The position numbers and the translations under genes are program-made. Of a stretch of 34,860 nt of DNA, positions 21,361 to 29,674 are shown piece after piece. Below the pieces are notes generated by a model that did not search any database, was not told the origin of the DNA, and saw only the letters and a list, made by a program, of their open reading frames with translations. Position 1 is the first letter of the stretch. The number at the start of each line of letters is the position of its first letter. Origin of the DNA: an uncultured Collinsella sp. (GTDB lineage: Bacteria; Actinomycetota; Coriobacteriia; Coriobacteriales; Coriobacteriaceae); contig CAKTWW010000020.1 of assembly GCA_934630855.1 (NCBI GenBank), positions 1 through 34,860 of the forward strand. The letters are read 5' to 3'.

Positions 21361-23175
21361 ATGTACTGTCGACTTCTTCTCAAACTAATCCTAAGAGACA
21401 AGGCCGTATGGATTTGTACGCTCGTTCTCGCTGCAGCCTTTTCCGTCCCCATTGCGTTCAATTCACCCATCTACGGGCCCTTCTTTATGAAACAGGGCAT
21501 GCAGAGCTTTGTCGACGCATTCAATACGCGCGCGCCCCAGGCCAGCGGCACAGACCTATCTCCAGAGCAGCAAAATGACGCGGAGCTTGCAAGATACGCG
21601 AACGCCGCCCTTGCCGCTCAAACCGACGCCGCCTTTCTCGATTCTGCCGAGAGCTATTACGCGCTCATGGGCGAAGGCTTCCAATCCGGGTCCATCGTGG
21701 GAGACCAAGAGACCAATGACGCAGCGCTCGCATATTGCCGTGCCCTGAGCAGCTCCGGCATCACGGATATCCCGGCCTCCGCAAACGACCTGCCATTCCT
21801 TTCCTTCCTGCCTTACGCCATTGCCACGGCGCCGTCTTTCCTTCCCTTCATCCCCTTCCTTCTCTCGTCGATACTCGTGCTCGGCGCCACAAGGCCCGGG
21901 ACCCTGGCGGCAAAGGCGCCCGTGCCCAAATTCCGGCGCCTTATTCAGATCGTGTTTTCGATAATCGTCGCGGGGACCGCGATGCTCCTCGCCGGCCTCG
22001 CACCCGGGGGCATTTACGCCTTGGTCCTAAACGGCTTCGGGCAAATTGGGTACCCGATCGCCTTCTTCCATGACGGCGTGCTTGCCGCCACGACCGCGGG
22101 AAACGTCTTCACAGCCCTGCTTCTCGCGCTGCTTGCGGGCGGAACCTTGATATCCGTTTGCTCCGCCGTCCTATCGACCGCAACGAGGCGCGTCCTCGCG
22201 GGCCCCCTTACCTCCGCGCTGCTTGTCGCGGCCCCGGCATTCCCGTTATTGTCCGATTCGGCACTAGGGCATAACGCCGCGCTCGGGCTCCTGCCACTGC
22301 CCGTATTCTCGCCTATCGAGGCAACGGGTTACGTAGGATGCTTCCCGACAGAATTCATTGGCTCCGGTTCAAGCGGTGCATCGATGCTTGCCGTGGCCCT
22401 GGCATACGTCGCGGTCCTTTTCGCGGTCGGCACCGTTGCGACGCGTTCGCCCAAACAGGCTGGACCCGCTAAAAAGCACCATGGGCTCGAGCTTCTGGAC
22501 GCGAGCGTGGGATACGGAAGCACGACGATACTTTCAATCGGGTCGCTTTTCCTGAGCCCGGGAACGGCGGCGGGCCTCGTTGCTCCCAACGGCTCGGGGA
22601 AAACCACCCTTCTTGAAGCGCTGTCGGGCCAATTTCCCACCCGCATCCGCTCGGGAAGCCTGGCGGCAGACGGAATCTGCCAACGTCGATCAGCCGAATT
22701 TGCAGAACTCGTCTACCTGAGCTCTTCGGGCGGCGCGGATCTCTATCCCACGCTATCGGCCATCGAGCACCTTGCTTTCGTTAGGGAGGCGTGGAAATCG
22801 GCCGCCGACATCGACTCGCTCTGCGACTCCCTCGGAATCTCCCCATATCTCGACAAGCCGACCCGTAAACTCTCGACAGGAATGAAGCAGCAGGTAAAGC
22901 TTGCCATGGCGATATCGACCGATTGCCCGTACCTCATCCTCGATGAACCGCTGAACGGCCTCGATCCGGGAAAACGGAAAACCTCCTGCGACGCGATGCG
23001 CAGCGAAGTGGCGCGGGGACGCAGCGTGCTCATCTCAAGCCATCTACTCGACGACCTGGCAGACCTCACCGACTCGTTCTACTTCATCGAAGCCGGCACG
23101 CTCGTGGAAAAGATCAAGTCGTCCTCGCAGACGCTCAAGCAGGAATACCTCGATACATACGAGGGAGGTGAATGA
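21361..23175 (+). CDS. Fused ABC transporter (permease plus ATPase)
   Basis: A 604-residue chain. The N-terminal ~370 residues form an ABC-2-like permease: first helix at 15-35, a long extracellular loop with an acidic/Ala-rich segment, then about five helices. The C-terminal ~210 residues are an ATPase with Walker A PNGSGKTT, signature LSTGMKQQ, Walker B YLILDEP and switch SSH. One-chain permease-ATPase order (permease first) is less common for this class than separate genes. A weak AGGTG precedes ATG 21361. It overlaps no upstream gene and is followed one base later by the membrane-anchored 23177 gene. Exporter of unknown, probably peptide, substrate. Confidence 0.88.
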   Translation: MYCRLLLKLILRDKAVWICTLVLAAAFSVPIAFNSPIYGPFFMKQGMQSFVDAFNTRAPQASGTDLSPEQQNDAELARYANAALAAQTDAAFLDSAESYYALMGEGFQSGSIVGDQETNDAALAYCRALSSSGITDIPASANDLPFLSFLPYAIATAPSFLPFIPFLLSSILVLGATRPGTLAAKAPVPKFRRLIQIVFSIIVAGTAMLLAGLAPGGIYALVLNGFGQIGYPIAFFHDGVLAATTAGNVFTALLLALLAGGTLISVCSAVLSTATRRVLAGPLTSALLVAAPAFPLLSDSALGHNAALGLLPLPVFSPIEATGYVGCFPTEFIGSGSSGASMLAVALAYVAVLFAVGTVATRSPKQAGPAKKHHGLELLDASVGYGSTTILSIGSLFLSPGTAAGLVAPNGSGKTTLLEALSGQFPTRIRSGSLAADGICQRRSAEFAELVYLSSSGGADLYPTLSAIEHLAFVREAWKSAADIDSLCDSLGISPYLDKPTRKLSTGMKQQVKLAMAISTDCPYLILDEPLNGLDPGKRKTSCDAMRSEVARGRSVLISSHLLDDLADLTDSFYFIEAGTLVEKIKSSSQTLKQEYLDTYEGGE

Positions 23176-23176
23176 C

Positions 23177-23605
23177 ATGATAGGCAAGAGCTATGCAAAG
23201 ATAGCGATTGTTGGCTTCGTACTTTGTCTTGCAATGGTGCTATGTGCATCATTTGCGAGGTATAGGTCCGAGCAGTCGTTCATCGATGGCGCTGAAAATG
23301 GGTTTGGCATAGACGGGATGTATGTCAACGATGGCGCGACCAGGCCGTCTATGGCGATTCTTGCAGGCGGAGACATGGAATGGCAAATCTGTAATGACGA
23401 TGGCTCTTGTCTGAGTGGTCGTTTGGCCGCAACGAGCGACCCGAATTCGTTCGATCTTCTCGACGATGATGGAGCGGATTGCGGTTCTGTTCACCTTTCA
23501 TATGCATCGCGAGATGGGATGGACGGCATTCTCTACGTCTCCCACGAGACTGGCGATTTCAAGATGCGTAGGACTAACCGAGTGCCGGCTTTTATCGAGG
23601 AGTGA
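23177..23605 (+). CDS. Small membrane-anchored extracytoplasmic protein
   Basis: A 142-residue protein with one N-terminal membrane helix (KIAIVGFVLCLAMVLCASFA) and an acidic extracellular domain rich in Gly/Asp, with paired cysteines (WQICNDDGSCL, ADCGSV). A Cys follows the hydrophobic part but the residues before it do not make a standard lipobox. GGGAGGTG lies 7-8 bases before ATG 23177, overlapping the end of the ABC gene, so it is translated with the transporter. Its N-terminal segment recurs in the chimera at 15267. It may be an accessory or immunity protein. Confidence 0.75.
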   Translation: MIGKSYAKIAIVGFVLCLAMVLCASFARYRSEQSFIDGAENGFGIDGMYVNDGATRPSMAILAGGDMEWQICNDDGSCLSGRLAATSDPNSFDLLDDDGADCGSVHLSYASRDGMDGILYVSHETGDFKMRRTNRVPAFIEE

Positions 23606-23610
23606 GAGTT

Positions 23611-23639
23611 CCCGGCGGCCTGCCGATCAGGCCGCCGGG
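23611..23639 (+). terminator. 12-bp GC-rich hairpin after membrane protein gene
   Basis: CCCGGCGGCCTG and CAGGCCGCCGGG pair perfectly around CCGAT, six bases after the stop. No T run. A second imperfect hairpin follows at 23649-23681. Confidence 0.6.
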
Positions 23640-23670
23640 GTATCGAATCCCGCATTCATCCGTACACACA

Positions 23671-24103
23671 CGGACGAATGCGGAAAGCAACCGTGGTATT
23701 CCTACAGGAATCGAATCCGTGAGGTCGTTGTCCTGGATACCTGGGATCCAGAGAGCGGTAGATATCTGTTCGACGGTCTGACCCAATCGACCTATCGAAA
23801 CTCGATACATCGGATTGCACGACCCTGGAGGGCATGTTCAGGGGATGCACAAGCGTCACGGAGCCTTTTGATCTCGACCGTCTTGACACCTCGAACGTCG
23901 AGAATACGTCCTACATGTTCCTCAACTGCCTGACGCTCAAGGCCGTCAGCATCTTGGGATGGGAGGCGTCCGGAATCACAGACGTCGACCAGATGCTCAG
24001 TGGCTGCTCTACCTACATCCTCGCAACCGAGGAGCAGCGCGAGTTCCTGAACAAAATCACCGGCTCCACGCAGCACGGAATTTGGACTCGCAACCTTTCT
24101 TAG
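23671..24103 (+). pseudogene. Fragment of BspA-like (DUF285) surface protein
   Basis: The frame ending at 24103 carries the hallmark repeats of DUF285/BspA-type leucine-rich surface proteins: LDTSDCTTLEGMFRGC, RLDTSNVENTSYMFLNC and DVDQMLSGC. Just upstream the protein-like text (REVVVLDTWDPESGRYLFDGL) is in a different frame, with the switch near 23777. There is no start, signal peptide or anchor. This is a short, frameshifted C-terminal remnant of a larger adhesin-like gene. Confidence 0.7.
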
Positions 24104-24123
24104 CCCAGATCAAAATACCGGTT

Positions 24124-24166
24124 GTTTCTAGAAATCCTCTAGAATATATAGAGGATTTCTAGAAAC
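24124..24166. terminator. Perfect 18-bp CTAG-rich palindrome
   Basis: GTTTCTAGAAATCCTCTA and its exact complement enclose a 7-base loop. It lies between the BspA remnant and the convergent antitoxin gene, so it can end transcription from both sides. It shares TTCTAGAA and TCCTCTA/CCTCCTA motifs with the palindrome at 2401-2441. Confidence 0.7.
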
Positions 24167-24187
24167 TTTACCGTTTATCTTTAATGA

Positions 24188-24490
24188 TTAGGCGCTACGC
24201 AGTGTCAAAATACGCCTGACATATGTACTCGTCGACACACCGTGGGCACGAGCCTCATCCTCAAGTTTCGTCTTTTGCGATTTTGGAAGCCGGATCGTCA
24301 TCGTCGACATACGCTCGCCATGAAGCGGAGGCCTGCCGACCGTCGCCACACCATCGACGGCATACCCCTCCGGCAGCTCGCCCTTGTCGTAAGCCGCGCA
24401 CCATTCATCGACCATGGCCCCGGTGACGGGAACGCCGTTCTCGGCGACGGCGATCACTTTCTTCTTGTCGCTCGTATCGATGACGCTCAT
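24188..24490 (-). CDS. Antitoxin-like protein with C-terminal RHH segment
   Basis: A 100-residue protein. The N-terminal half (MSVIDTSDKKKVIAVAENGV ... MVDEWCAAYDKGELPEGY) is typical of coriobacterial antitoxins that contact the toxin. The C-terminal MTIRLPKSQKTKLEDEARAH followed by VSTSTYVRRIL is an RHH-type DNA-binding segment. ATG 24490 overlaps the upstream gene by 4 bases. Order toxin-then-antitoxin matches BrnTA-type operons. It should neutralise the 24487-24756 product and repress the operon. Confidence 0.8.
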   Translation of the reverse strand: MSVIDTSDKKKVIAVAENGVPVTGAMVDEWCAAYDKGELPEGYAVDGVATVGRPPLHGERMSTMTIRLPKSQKTKLEDEARAHGVSTSTYVRRILTLRSA

Positions 24491-24756
24491 AGCATTCCTC
24501 CGTTCTCGATGTACTCCTTCTTGAAGCCTGGGGTCATCGGCGTCATAGCATGGAACAGATACCAATCGAACCCATCCGTAAAAGCAATCAGTTCGACTAT
24601 TCGTCCGTCAACCGTCGTTCCGACCATCATGTAGTGCGGCGGCTGTTTGCCGTGACGGACATGAACGACGGAGTCTTCCGGGACTGTTTCCCAGATGCCG
24701 CGCAACTCGGACTCTGAGAATCCGTGCCTTAGCGCCGAATCTAAAATCTCAAGCAC
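24487..24756 (-). CDS. BrnT-like toxin candidate
   Basis: An 89-residue protein with a compact pattern: LDSALRHGFSE, then VVHVRHGKQPPHYMMVGTTV, VELIAFTDGFDWYLFHAMT and PGFKKEY. This resembles small RNase-fold toxins in which the final HAMP/FHA-x-Pro motif is conserved (BrnT-like), but assignment is by pattern memory. The start is GTG 24756 with GGAG 4 bases upstream. An inverted repeat ATGTAA/TTACAT (24780-24803) sits at the promoter as a likely operator. It is coupled to the RHH gene by ATGA. Confidence 0.65.
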   Translation of the reverse strand: MLEILDSALRHGFSESELRGIWETVPEDSVVHVRHGKQPPHYMMVGTTVDGRIVELIAFTDGFDWYLFHAMTPMTPGFKKEYIENGGML

Positions 24757-24779
24757 GCCGCTCCAATCACAAGACGAAT

Positions 24780-24803
24780 ATGTAAGACATAATTAGATTA
24801 CAT
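24780..24803. promoter_or_regulatory. Operator-like inverted repeat of toxin-antitoxin operon
   Basis: ATGTAA and TTACAT face each other with a 12-base spacer, 24 bases upstream of the toxin start, where an RHH antitoxin would be expected to bind. Confidence 0.5.
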
Positions 24804-25166
24804 CATTTCGCCTTGCAAGGACAGGTAGCTAGCCGCTACCACCCTCACTCAATCTTATTCAGGTCCGCATTGCATATATATCTAAAGCGGTCCTAGATTT
24901 GTTCTAGACACGCCTTTGGGGCAGATTGCGCTCGCCGTGATGACAATCCTATCTTGCCGTGCAGACGGGGCTTCATCACCACAGGTGACCGCAGGAATCG
25001 ATAGTTTTCAGGCAAATCCATAGTTCAGTCATATCGTTATACTAAATATTCAGCATTCCCGCAGATCATAATGGTTATTTTGCTTTGCTCGGCTGGTTAC
25101 CTGCCAGCACCTCGATCTCGCGTCTCTCCGCGTTGACGCCGTCGATGAGCCTCGACAACTCAAAGT
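24804..25166. other. Gene-free stretch
   Basis: No coding frame with support. It contains two more CTAG words (CCTAGA and TCTAGA near 24890-24910) but nothing else that I can name. Confidence 0.4.
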
Positions 25167-25212
25167 GTGACCATGTGATTGTGTTCACATGTTAACATGG
25201 TCATATGGTCAC
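25167..25212 (+). promoter_or_regulatory. Operator/start element, site I
   Basis: GTGACCATGTGATT and its imperfect inverse (11 of 14) flank a CATGTTAACATG palindrome. An ATG (25205) with TAACAT 7-12 bases upstream follows the layout seen at three other sites. It leads into a short decayed frame. Confidence 0.6.
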
Positions 25213-25297
25213 GTATTACCGACTGGGATTTTATGCATTAAAACTCAAGCCGAGCAGTATCACGATAGATTCAGCTGCTTTTGATTGCGCGACTTGA
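25205..25297 (+). pseudogene. Decayed start of a 29667-like gene
   Basis: A 30-residue frame starting MVTYYRLGFYALKLKP, clearly related to the start of the 29667 gene (MFTYYKLGSHVLELEP), then diverging and stopping. The DNA match continues from the operator into the coding part, so this is a duplicated and truncated copy. Confidence 0.65.
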
Positions 25298-25406
25298 CCG
25301 TCCATTTTCCAGCTTCCGCAGCGTCCTTGAAATTATGCGGTCTACCTGCGTCGTTGGGACGAATGACGATGATTCATTGGGACGATTGACGGTAATCTGT
25401 GGTGAC
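25298..25406. repeat. Short direct repeat
   Basis: TTGGGACGAATGACG and TTGGGACGATTGACG occur about 25 bases apart near 25353-25392. Otherwise nothing recognisable here. Confidence 0.45.
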
Positions 25407-25470
25407 AATTTTCCATTTTCACAGTTCACAGCAGCGCGTTCGATGAGATGAACTGTGAGACGGAAAAATT
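25407..25470 (-). terminator. Terminator after XRE regulator gene
   Basis: CACAGTTCA and TGAACTGTG pair, extended by AATTTTCC against GGAAAAATT. On the minus strand it directly follows the stop of the XRE gene. Confidence 0.6.
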
Positions 25471-25705
25471 AACTGACGTCTCTCATGAGTTCAGAAATGC
25501 TGATTTGAAATCCGTCGGCAATCTTCTTGAGATTTGAGAGGCTGACATTACGTCGTCCGACTTCAATGCTCGCGTAGTAGGAACGATCCATTTCAATCAA
25601 ATAAGCAAACTGCTCCTGGCTGTACCCGAGTCCAGCGCGGAGTTCTTTGCATCTCATGCCGAATGATTTCTGAAGCGTCTTCGTATCCATGACAAAAAGA
25701 GTCAT
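25469..25705 (-). CDS. XRE-family transcriptional regulator
   Basis: A 78-residue protein consisting of one helix-turn-helix domain of the Cro/CI type (KELRAGLGYSQEQFAYLIEM, then DRSYYASIEVGRRNVSLSNLKKIADGF). Two in-frame ATGs, 25705 and 25690, both lie inside an inverted repeat TCCATGAC/GTCATGGA (25686-25708). Neither has an RBS, so the mRNA may be nearly leaderless. It is divergent from the surface-protein gene with two inverted repeats between them. The likely role is repression of itself and of that gene. Confidence 0.88.
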   Translation of the reverse strand: MTLFVMDTKTLQKSFGMRCKELRAGLGYSQEQFAYLIEMDRSYYASIEVGRRNVSLSNLKKIADGFQISISELMRDVS

Positions 25706-25746
25706 GGATTGTTGTATTTATGCCAACGGACTATATACAACAATCC
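25706..25746. promoter_or_regulatory. Divergent operator between XRE and surface-protein genes
   Basis: GGATTGTTGTAT (25706-25717) and ATACAACAATCC (25735-25746) are perfect 12-bp inverted arms with a 17-base spacer. Together with the TCCATGAC repeat at 25686-25708 this covers the XRE promoter. It is a good candidate for the XRE binding site. Confidence 0.65.
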
Positions 25747-25829
25747 CAGTTAAGGCGCATAATTACCTTTATTGGAAAGAGCTCTGATGCCTAGTCGGAT
25801 ATGGCACGGAAAAGGAATGGAACAGCACA

Positions 25830-28800
25830 ATGACTCAGGGAAAGCACTTCGCTGCCGGTGGCGATCACTTCGCCGCACTGCCAAGCAAAAAGATTCACGC
25901 CCCGAAGGGGATCGCACGTCTGACCGTCACCGCGGCGACCATGGCCACCATGACCGGATCGAGCCTCATCTCACCGTTCGCGGCATTCGCCCAGACCGGT
26001 GACGGGGGCACACAGCACCCCGCCGTGATGTCGCCGATCGCCGCCCATGCCGGCGCGGCATCCGGCACCGGCGCGAAGTCCGCCGCACAGACCATCGCGG
26101 ACCTGCAGAAGGCGGTCGACGAGGCGAAGGCGAAGGAGGACGCCGCCAAGGCATCCTACGACGAGGCCGCCGGTCCCTACAACGAGGCGGCTTCCGCCCG
26201 CGACCAGGCCAAGGCATCCTATGATTCGGCGGTCAGCTCCGGCACGGCAGCCGACCGTGCGGCGATGGATGAGTACGCCCGTCAGGTCGCAGAGGGCAAG
26301 GACGCCGCCGATGCCGCCGGCAAGGACCTCGAGCAGGCGAAGGCGGGTCTCGCAGACGCCAAGGCGGATGCATCCAAGAAGGACGAAGCGTACCAGTCCG
26401 CCCTCAAGGCGGCCCAGGACGCCCAAGATGCCCTCGATAAAGCCAAGGCCGATGCAGTAAGCGCCACCCCGGAGGCGATCGGTGCCGCCGAGCAGGCCGT
26501 GCGCGACGCCCAAGATGCCGTGAGCAGGGCGCAGACCGAGCTCGACCGCGCCAACGCGACGCTTGCCGATGCCCAGTCCAAGCTGGTTGCGGCCCAGTCC
26601 GCAAAGGATTCCGCAGATGCCGTCCTCGCCGCAGCCCAGCAGAACAAGGACGCGGCGGATGCGAAGACCGCAGCCGCAAGCGCCGCCTATGAGCAGGCGA
26701 AAGCCGACCTCGCTGCAGCGGAGGCAGGCGCCAGCGGTCCGGAGTACGAAGCCGCTAAGCAGAAGGTCGCGGACGCGGAGGCAGCCCTCGCCGCCGCACG
26801 AGCGGTGCAGTCCCAGTGCGAGTCCGAGCTCGAGCAGGCGCAGTCCGCTGCGGCAACGGCCCAGACCGAGCTGAATGATGCCCAGACGTCCCTCTCCGCG
26901 AAGCAGCAGGTCGCAGTCGATGCCGCGTCCGGCGTGGACGACGCCCAGTGCGCACTCGATGCCGCGAACTCCAGTCTCGATGCGGCCAAGCAGGCGAACG
27001 CCGATGCCGTCGCCAAGCTGGATGCCGCGAAGCAGGCTAGCAAGGACGCTGAGTCCGCCAAGGCAGCCGCAGACGAAGAGCTTGCGAACGCCAAGACCGC
27101 AAAGGACATCGCCGATGCGGCCGTGACCACCGCCCAGCAGAAGGTCGACGAGGCACAGGCGAAACTCGATTCAGCCGACGCACAGCTCAAGCAGGGAGCC
27201 ATCGGCTTCTTCAAGGCTATGGGTGCTGATTCAGCCATCGAGATCATCCAGAACTGCACGTACAAGGACTACACCGAGATCGGAAACAGTCTCGACGCCA
27301 CGGGCCTTGAAAACATGCTTTCGTCCATCACGGTCATGAAGAACGTGAACGCCTACCGTAAGTCCGTCGGCCTTTCCGAGCTTGAGGTAAGCTATAAGCT
27401 CATTGCGGCAGCGATTGCAGATGCAAACTATTCGACGAAAAATGTAGAGCATGCTCAGCAGTTCGATGTCGGTGAAAACCTTGCCTGGAGCTATCGCGAC
27501 CCCTGCAAGGCCTGGATCTATCAGGAAAAGGATCTGTTTGACAAGACTGCAGCCTCCCTTGGTGCGACGAATCTTTCCGGAAAGGACGCCTACGACTTCT
27601 GGTACGCCAACCAGGACAAGTTCGATTACTACCGTATCGGTCATTACATGAATATCATCAACCCTGACTATGCTGTCATGGGATGCGGTCTGAACGATGA
27701 CACCCGTTTGACGTTCTCGCTCACGCTGCAATACGGCGGTTGGGCCGGTTCGGGCTGGAATACCGGAGCCATCTCCGTCGACGAGTACGAGCAGAAGCTG
27801 ACCTCCTATATCAACGGTCTTAAGAACGCCAAGAGCGCGCTCGACGCAGCCAAGGCCGATCTCGCATCCAAGCAGCAGACAGCCGCCGGCGCCGCCGCAA
27901 CTGTCCAGCAGAAGCAGGACGCAGCGGATTCCGCACAAACAGGTGTCGATGCCGCGAAGCAGGGCGTCACCGATGCGCAGCGTGCCGTCGATGCCGCAAA
28001 AGCTGATGTCGCCACCAAGCAGCAGGGCGTCACGGATGCCCAGGCCGAGCTGAATGCGGCGAAATCGAACCTCGATGCCACCAACGCGGCAGTCGATACG
28101 GCAAAATCGGCCGTCCAGCAGAAGCAGGTCGCCTTTAATGCCGCCAACGCAGCCGTAACGACCGCACAGTCCAAGCTGGACTCCGCCAAGGCGGACACCG
28201 CATCCAAGCAGCAGGGCGTGGACGATGCGAACGCCGACCTCGCGAAGTTCTTCCAGGACGTCGCCGCCGCCAAGAAGGCACTCGATACCGCAAAGGGCGT
28301 CCACGACGCGGCGGCAGCCGATCAGGTCGAGAAGGCGACCGTCCTCGCCGCCGCCAAACAAAAGGCGGACGGCACCGCAAGCGCCCTCGCGGATGCCCAG
28401 CGTGCCGTCGATGCCGCAAAGGCCGACACCGGCGTTGCCGCCGACAAGCTCACCGGCTCCCAGTCCGATCTCGAGGTCGCACAGTCGAACCTCGACATCC
28501 TCACCGGTCTCGCCGCGAAGCTCGCAGAGGCACAGCAGCGCGAGCAGGATGCAGCAAAGGCCGTCAAGGACTCCAAGGCCGCCCTCGATGCCGCGAAGGC
28601 TGACGTCATCGCCGCCGAGTCCCTGGTCTCCACCACCGACCAGTCGAAGGCACAGGCAGACGCCAAGCTGGCGAAGCTGAACTCCATCGATGCCGACGCG
28701 GCGCTCGCCTCCGGCCATGACGCGAACGCGGATGATGCCCTCAACGCGCTTTTCGCCGCAGCAGTCGAGGCACGTGCCAAAGTCGCGCCCACCAAGGCCA

Positions 28801-29129
28801 TCCTGGACGAGAAGCAGGATGCGGTGGACGGGCTCCAGCCCGGCTATGATGCGGCACTCGCCGCCTATGAGCAGGCGAAGTCCGACCGCATCGCGGCAGA
28901 GCAGGAGCTTTCCGATGAGATCGCCCGTCAGGAGGCGGAGGAGGCCGCAAGGAAGCAGGCGGCATACAGCCCGAAGCACCTCGCCAACACGGAGGCCGCC
29001 CAGACCGGCAGCCTCGCCCAGACCGGTGACCGCGCGAACCTCATCGGCGAGACGTTCGCCATCGGCGGTACCGTCCTCGTGGCAGCCGGCGTCTTCCTCG
29101 ACCGGAAGAAGCGCCGCGAGCAGATGTAG
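25830..29129 (+). CDS. Large LAQTG-anchored coiled-coil/CAP-domain surface protein
   Basis: A 1099-residue cell-wall protein. A long export signal (about 55 residues) ends near PFAAFA. Then come Ala-rich heptad repeats (AKADLAAAEA-type, ~85-450), a CAP/SCP-like domain (~455-655) with VNAYRKSVGL, ENLAWSY and HYMNIINPDYAVMGCGL, a second coiled-coil (~660-1040) and a sorting signal LAQTG (1062-1066) with membrane helix and RKKRREQ tail. A sortase would link it to peptidoglycan and the coiled coils would hold the CAP domain away from the cell. FAQTG also occurs just after the signal. The divergent XRE gene may control it. The RBS is weak. Confidence 0.92.
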   Translation: MTQGKHFAAGGDHFAALPSKKIHAPKGIARLTVTAATMATMTGSSLISPFAAFAQTGDGGTQHPAVMSPIAAHAGAASGTGAKSAAQTIADLQKAVDEAKAKEDAAKASYDEAAGPYNEAASARDQAKASYDSAVSSGTAADRAAMDEYARQVAEGKDAADAAGKDLEQAKAGLADAKADASKKDEAYQSALKAAQDAQDALDKAKADAVSATPEAIGAAEQAVRDAQDAVSRAQTELDRANATLADAQSKLVAAQSAKDSADAVLAAAQQNKDAADAKTAAASAAYEQAKADLAAAEAGASGPEYEAAKQKVADAEAALAAARAVQSQCESELEQAQSAAATAQTELNDAQTSLSAKQQVAVDAASGVDDAQCALDAANSSLDAAKQANADAVAKLDAAKQASKDAESAKAAADEELANAKTAKDIADAAVTTAQQKVDEAQAKLDSADAQLKQGAIGFFKAMGADSAIEIIQNCTYKDYTEIGNSLDATGLENMLSSITVMKNVNAYRKSVGLSELEVSYKLIAAAIADANYSTKNVEHAQQFDVGENLAWSYRDPCKAWIYQEKDLFDKTAASLGATNLSGKDAYDFWYANQDKFDYYRIGHYMNIINPDYAVMGCGLNDDTRLTFSLTLQYGGWAGSGWNTGAISVDEYEQKLTSYINGLKNAKSALDAAKADLASKQQTAAGAAATVQQKQDAADSAQTGVDAAKQGVTDAQRAVDAAKADVATKQQGVTDAQAELNAAKSNLDATNAAVDTAKSAVQQKQVAFNAANAAVTTAQSKLDSAKADTASKQQGVDDANADLAKFFQDVAAAKKALDTAKGVHDAAAADQVEKATVLAAAKQKADGTASALADAQRAVDAAKADTGVAADKLTGSQSDLEVAQSNLDILTGLAAKLAEAQQREQDAAKAVKDSKAALDAAKADVIAAESLVSTTDQSKAQADAKLAKLNSIDADAALASGHDANADDALNALFAAAVEARAKVAPTKAILDEKQDAVDGLQPGYDAALAAYEQAKSDRIAAEQELSDEIARQEAEEAARKQAAYSPKHLANTEAAQTGSLAQTGDRANLIGETFAIGGTVLVAAGVFLDRKKRREQM

Positions 29130-29150
29130 GACAAATCGCATAACGACTCG

Positions 29151-29185
29151 GAAAGGGGAATCCCGCAAAATGGATTCCCTTTTTT
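29151..29185 (+). terminator. Terminator of surface-protein gene
   Basis: AAAGGGGAATC pairs with GATTCCCTTTT and runs into six T, 22 bases after the stop. Confidence 0.85.
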
Positions 29186-29255
29186 CGTTTCGCCAGCCGC
29201 CAGTTCATTGAGACAGCTTCAGCTTAAGGGTCACGGATTAAACCAATCTACAACT

Positions 29256-29301
29256 GTGACCATATGACTGTGCGCACATGTTAGCATAGTCATATGGTCA
29301 C
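29256..29301 (+). promoter_or_regulatory. Operator/start element, site II
   Basis: GTGACCATATGACT and AGTCATATGGTCAC are perfect 14-bp inverted arms with an 18-base spacer containing ATGTTAGCAT. An ATG at 29294 has TAGCAT 7-12 bases upstream and starts a short frame, MVTYLQLRL, that soon ends. Confidence 0.65.
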
Positions 29302-29339
29302 CTATTTACAACTGCGACTATGCTGCAATAACTCAACCG

Positions 29340-29564
29340 TTAGTGCTTATTAAACAGCCAATCGAAGCCAGACTTGCCCAGTGTTTGGCGCATCTGCCCC
29401 ACCTGAATCCCCGTCTCCACGCCATCCTTGCCGAAGACGGCGCTCACGTTCTCAGCGGTCGGGATGACCGTCTTCACCTCATCCGTCGTAAGGTCGAAGC
29501 GTTGGCTGCCGGGCTGGTTCTCAAGATGAATCTGACCATCGGATCCAAAGACACTCTGGAACAT
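29340..29564 (-). CDS. Small hypothetical protein
   Basis: A 74-residue soluble protein starting MFQSVFGSDGQIHLENQPGS and containing RFDLTTDEVKTVIPTAENVS and an end rich in Gly/Phe. AAGGAGG lies 6 bases before ATG 29564. No family recognised. It faces the surface-protein gene and has operator-like sites on both sides. Confidence 0.65.
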   Translation of the reverse strand: MFQSVFGSDGQIHLENQPGSQRFDLTTDEVKTVIPTAENVSAVFGKDGVETGIQVGQMRQTLGKSGFDWLFNKH

Positions 29565-29643
29565 GGCCGCCTCCTTGCAAGAGGCTGTCGCCCCCAAGAT
29601 AACAGACGGGCGGATCCGGCGCAGCATATAACGCTCGGTAATA

Positions 29644-29674
29644 CATGACCATGTTAATGTAGTCATATGTTCAC
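29644..29674 (+). promoter_or_regulatory. Operator/start element, site III
   Basis: CATGTTAATGTAGTCATATG and TTCAC match sites I, II and IV. The left arm is missing. TAATGT lies 7-12 bases before the ATG at 29667, with no RBS, consistent with a leaderless mRNA. Confidence 0.5.

Noticed and set aside
25895..28965. Long minus-strand frames opposite the surface protein
   Set aside because: They arise from the Ala-rich, GC-biased codons of the plus-strand gene and show no start sites or domains.
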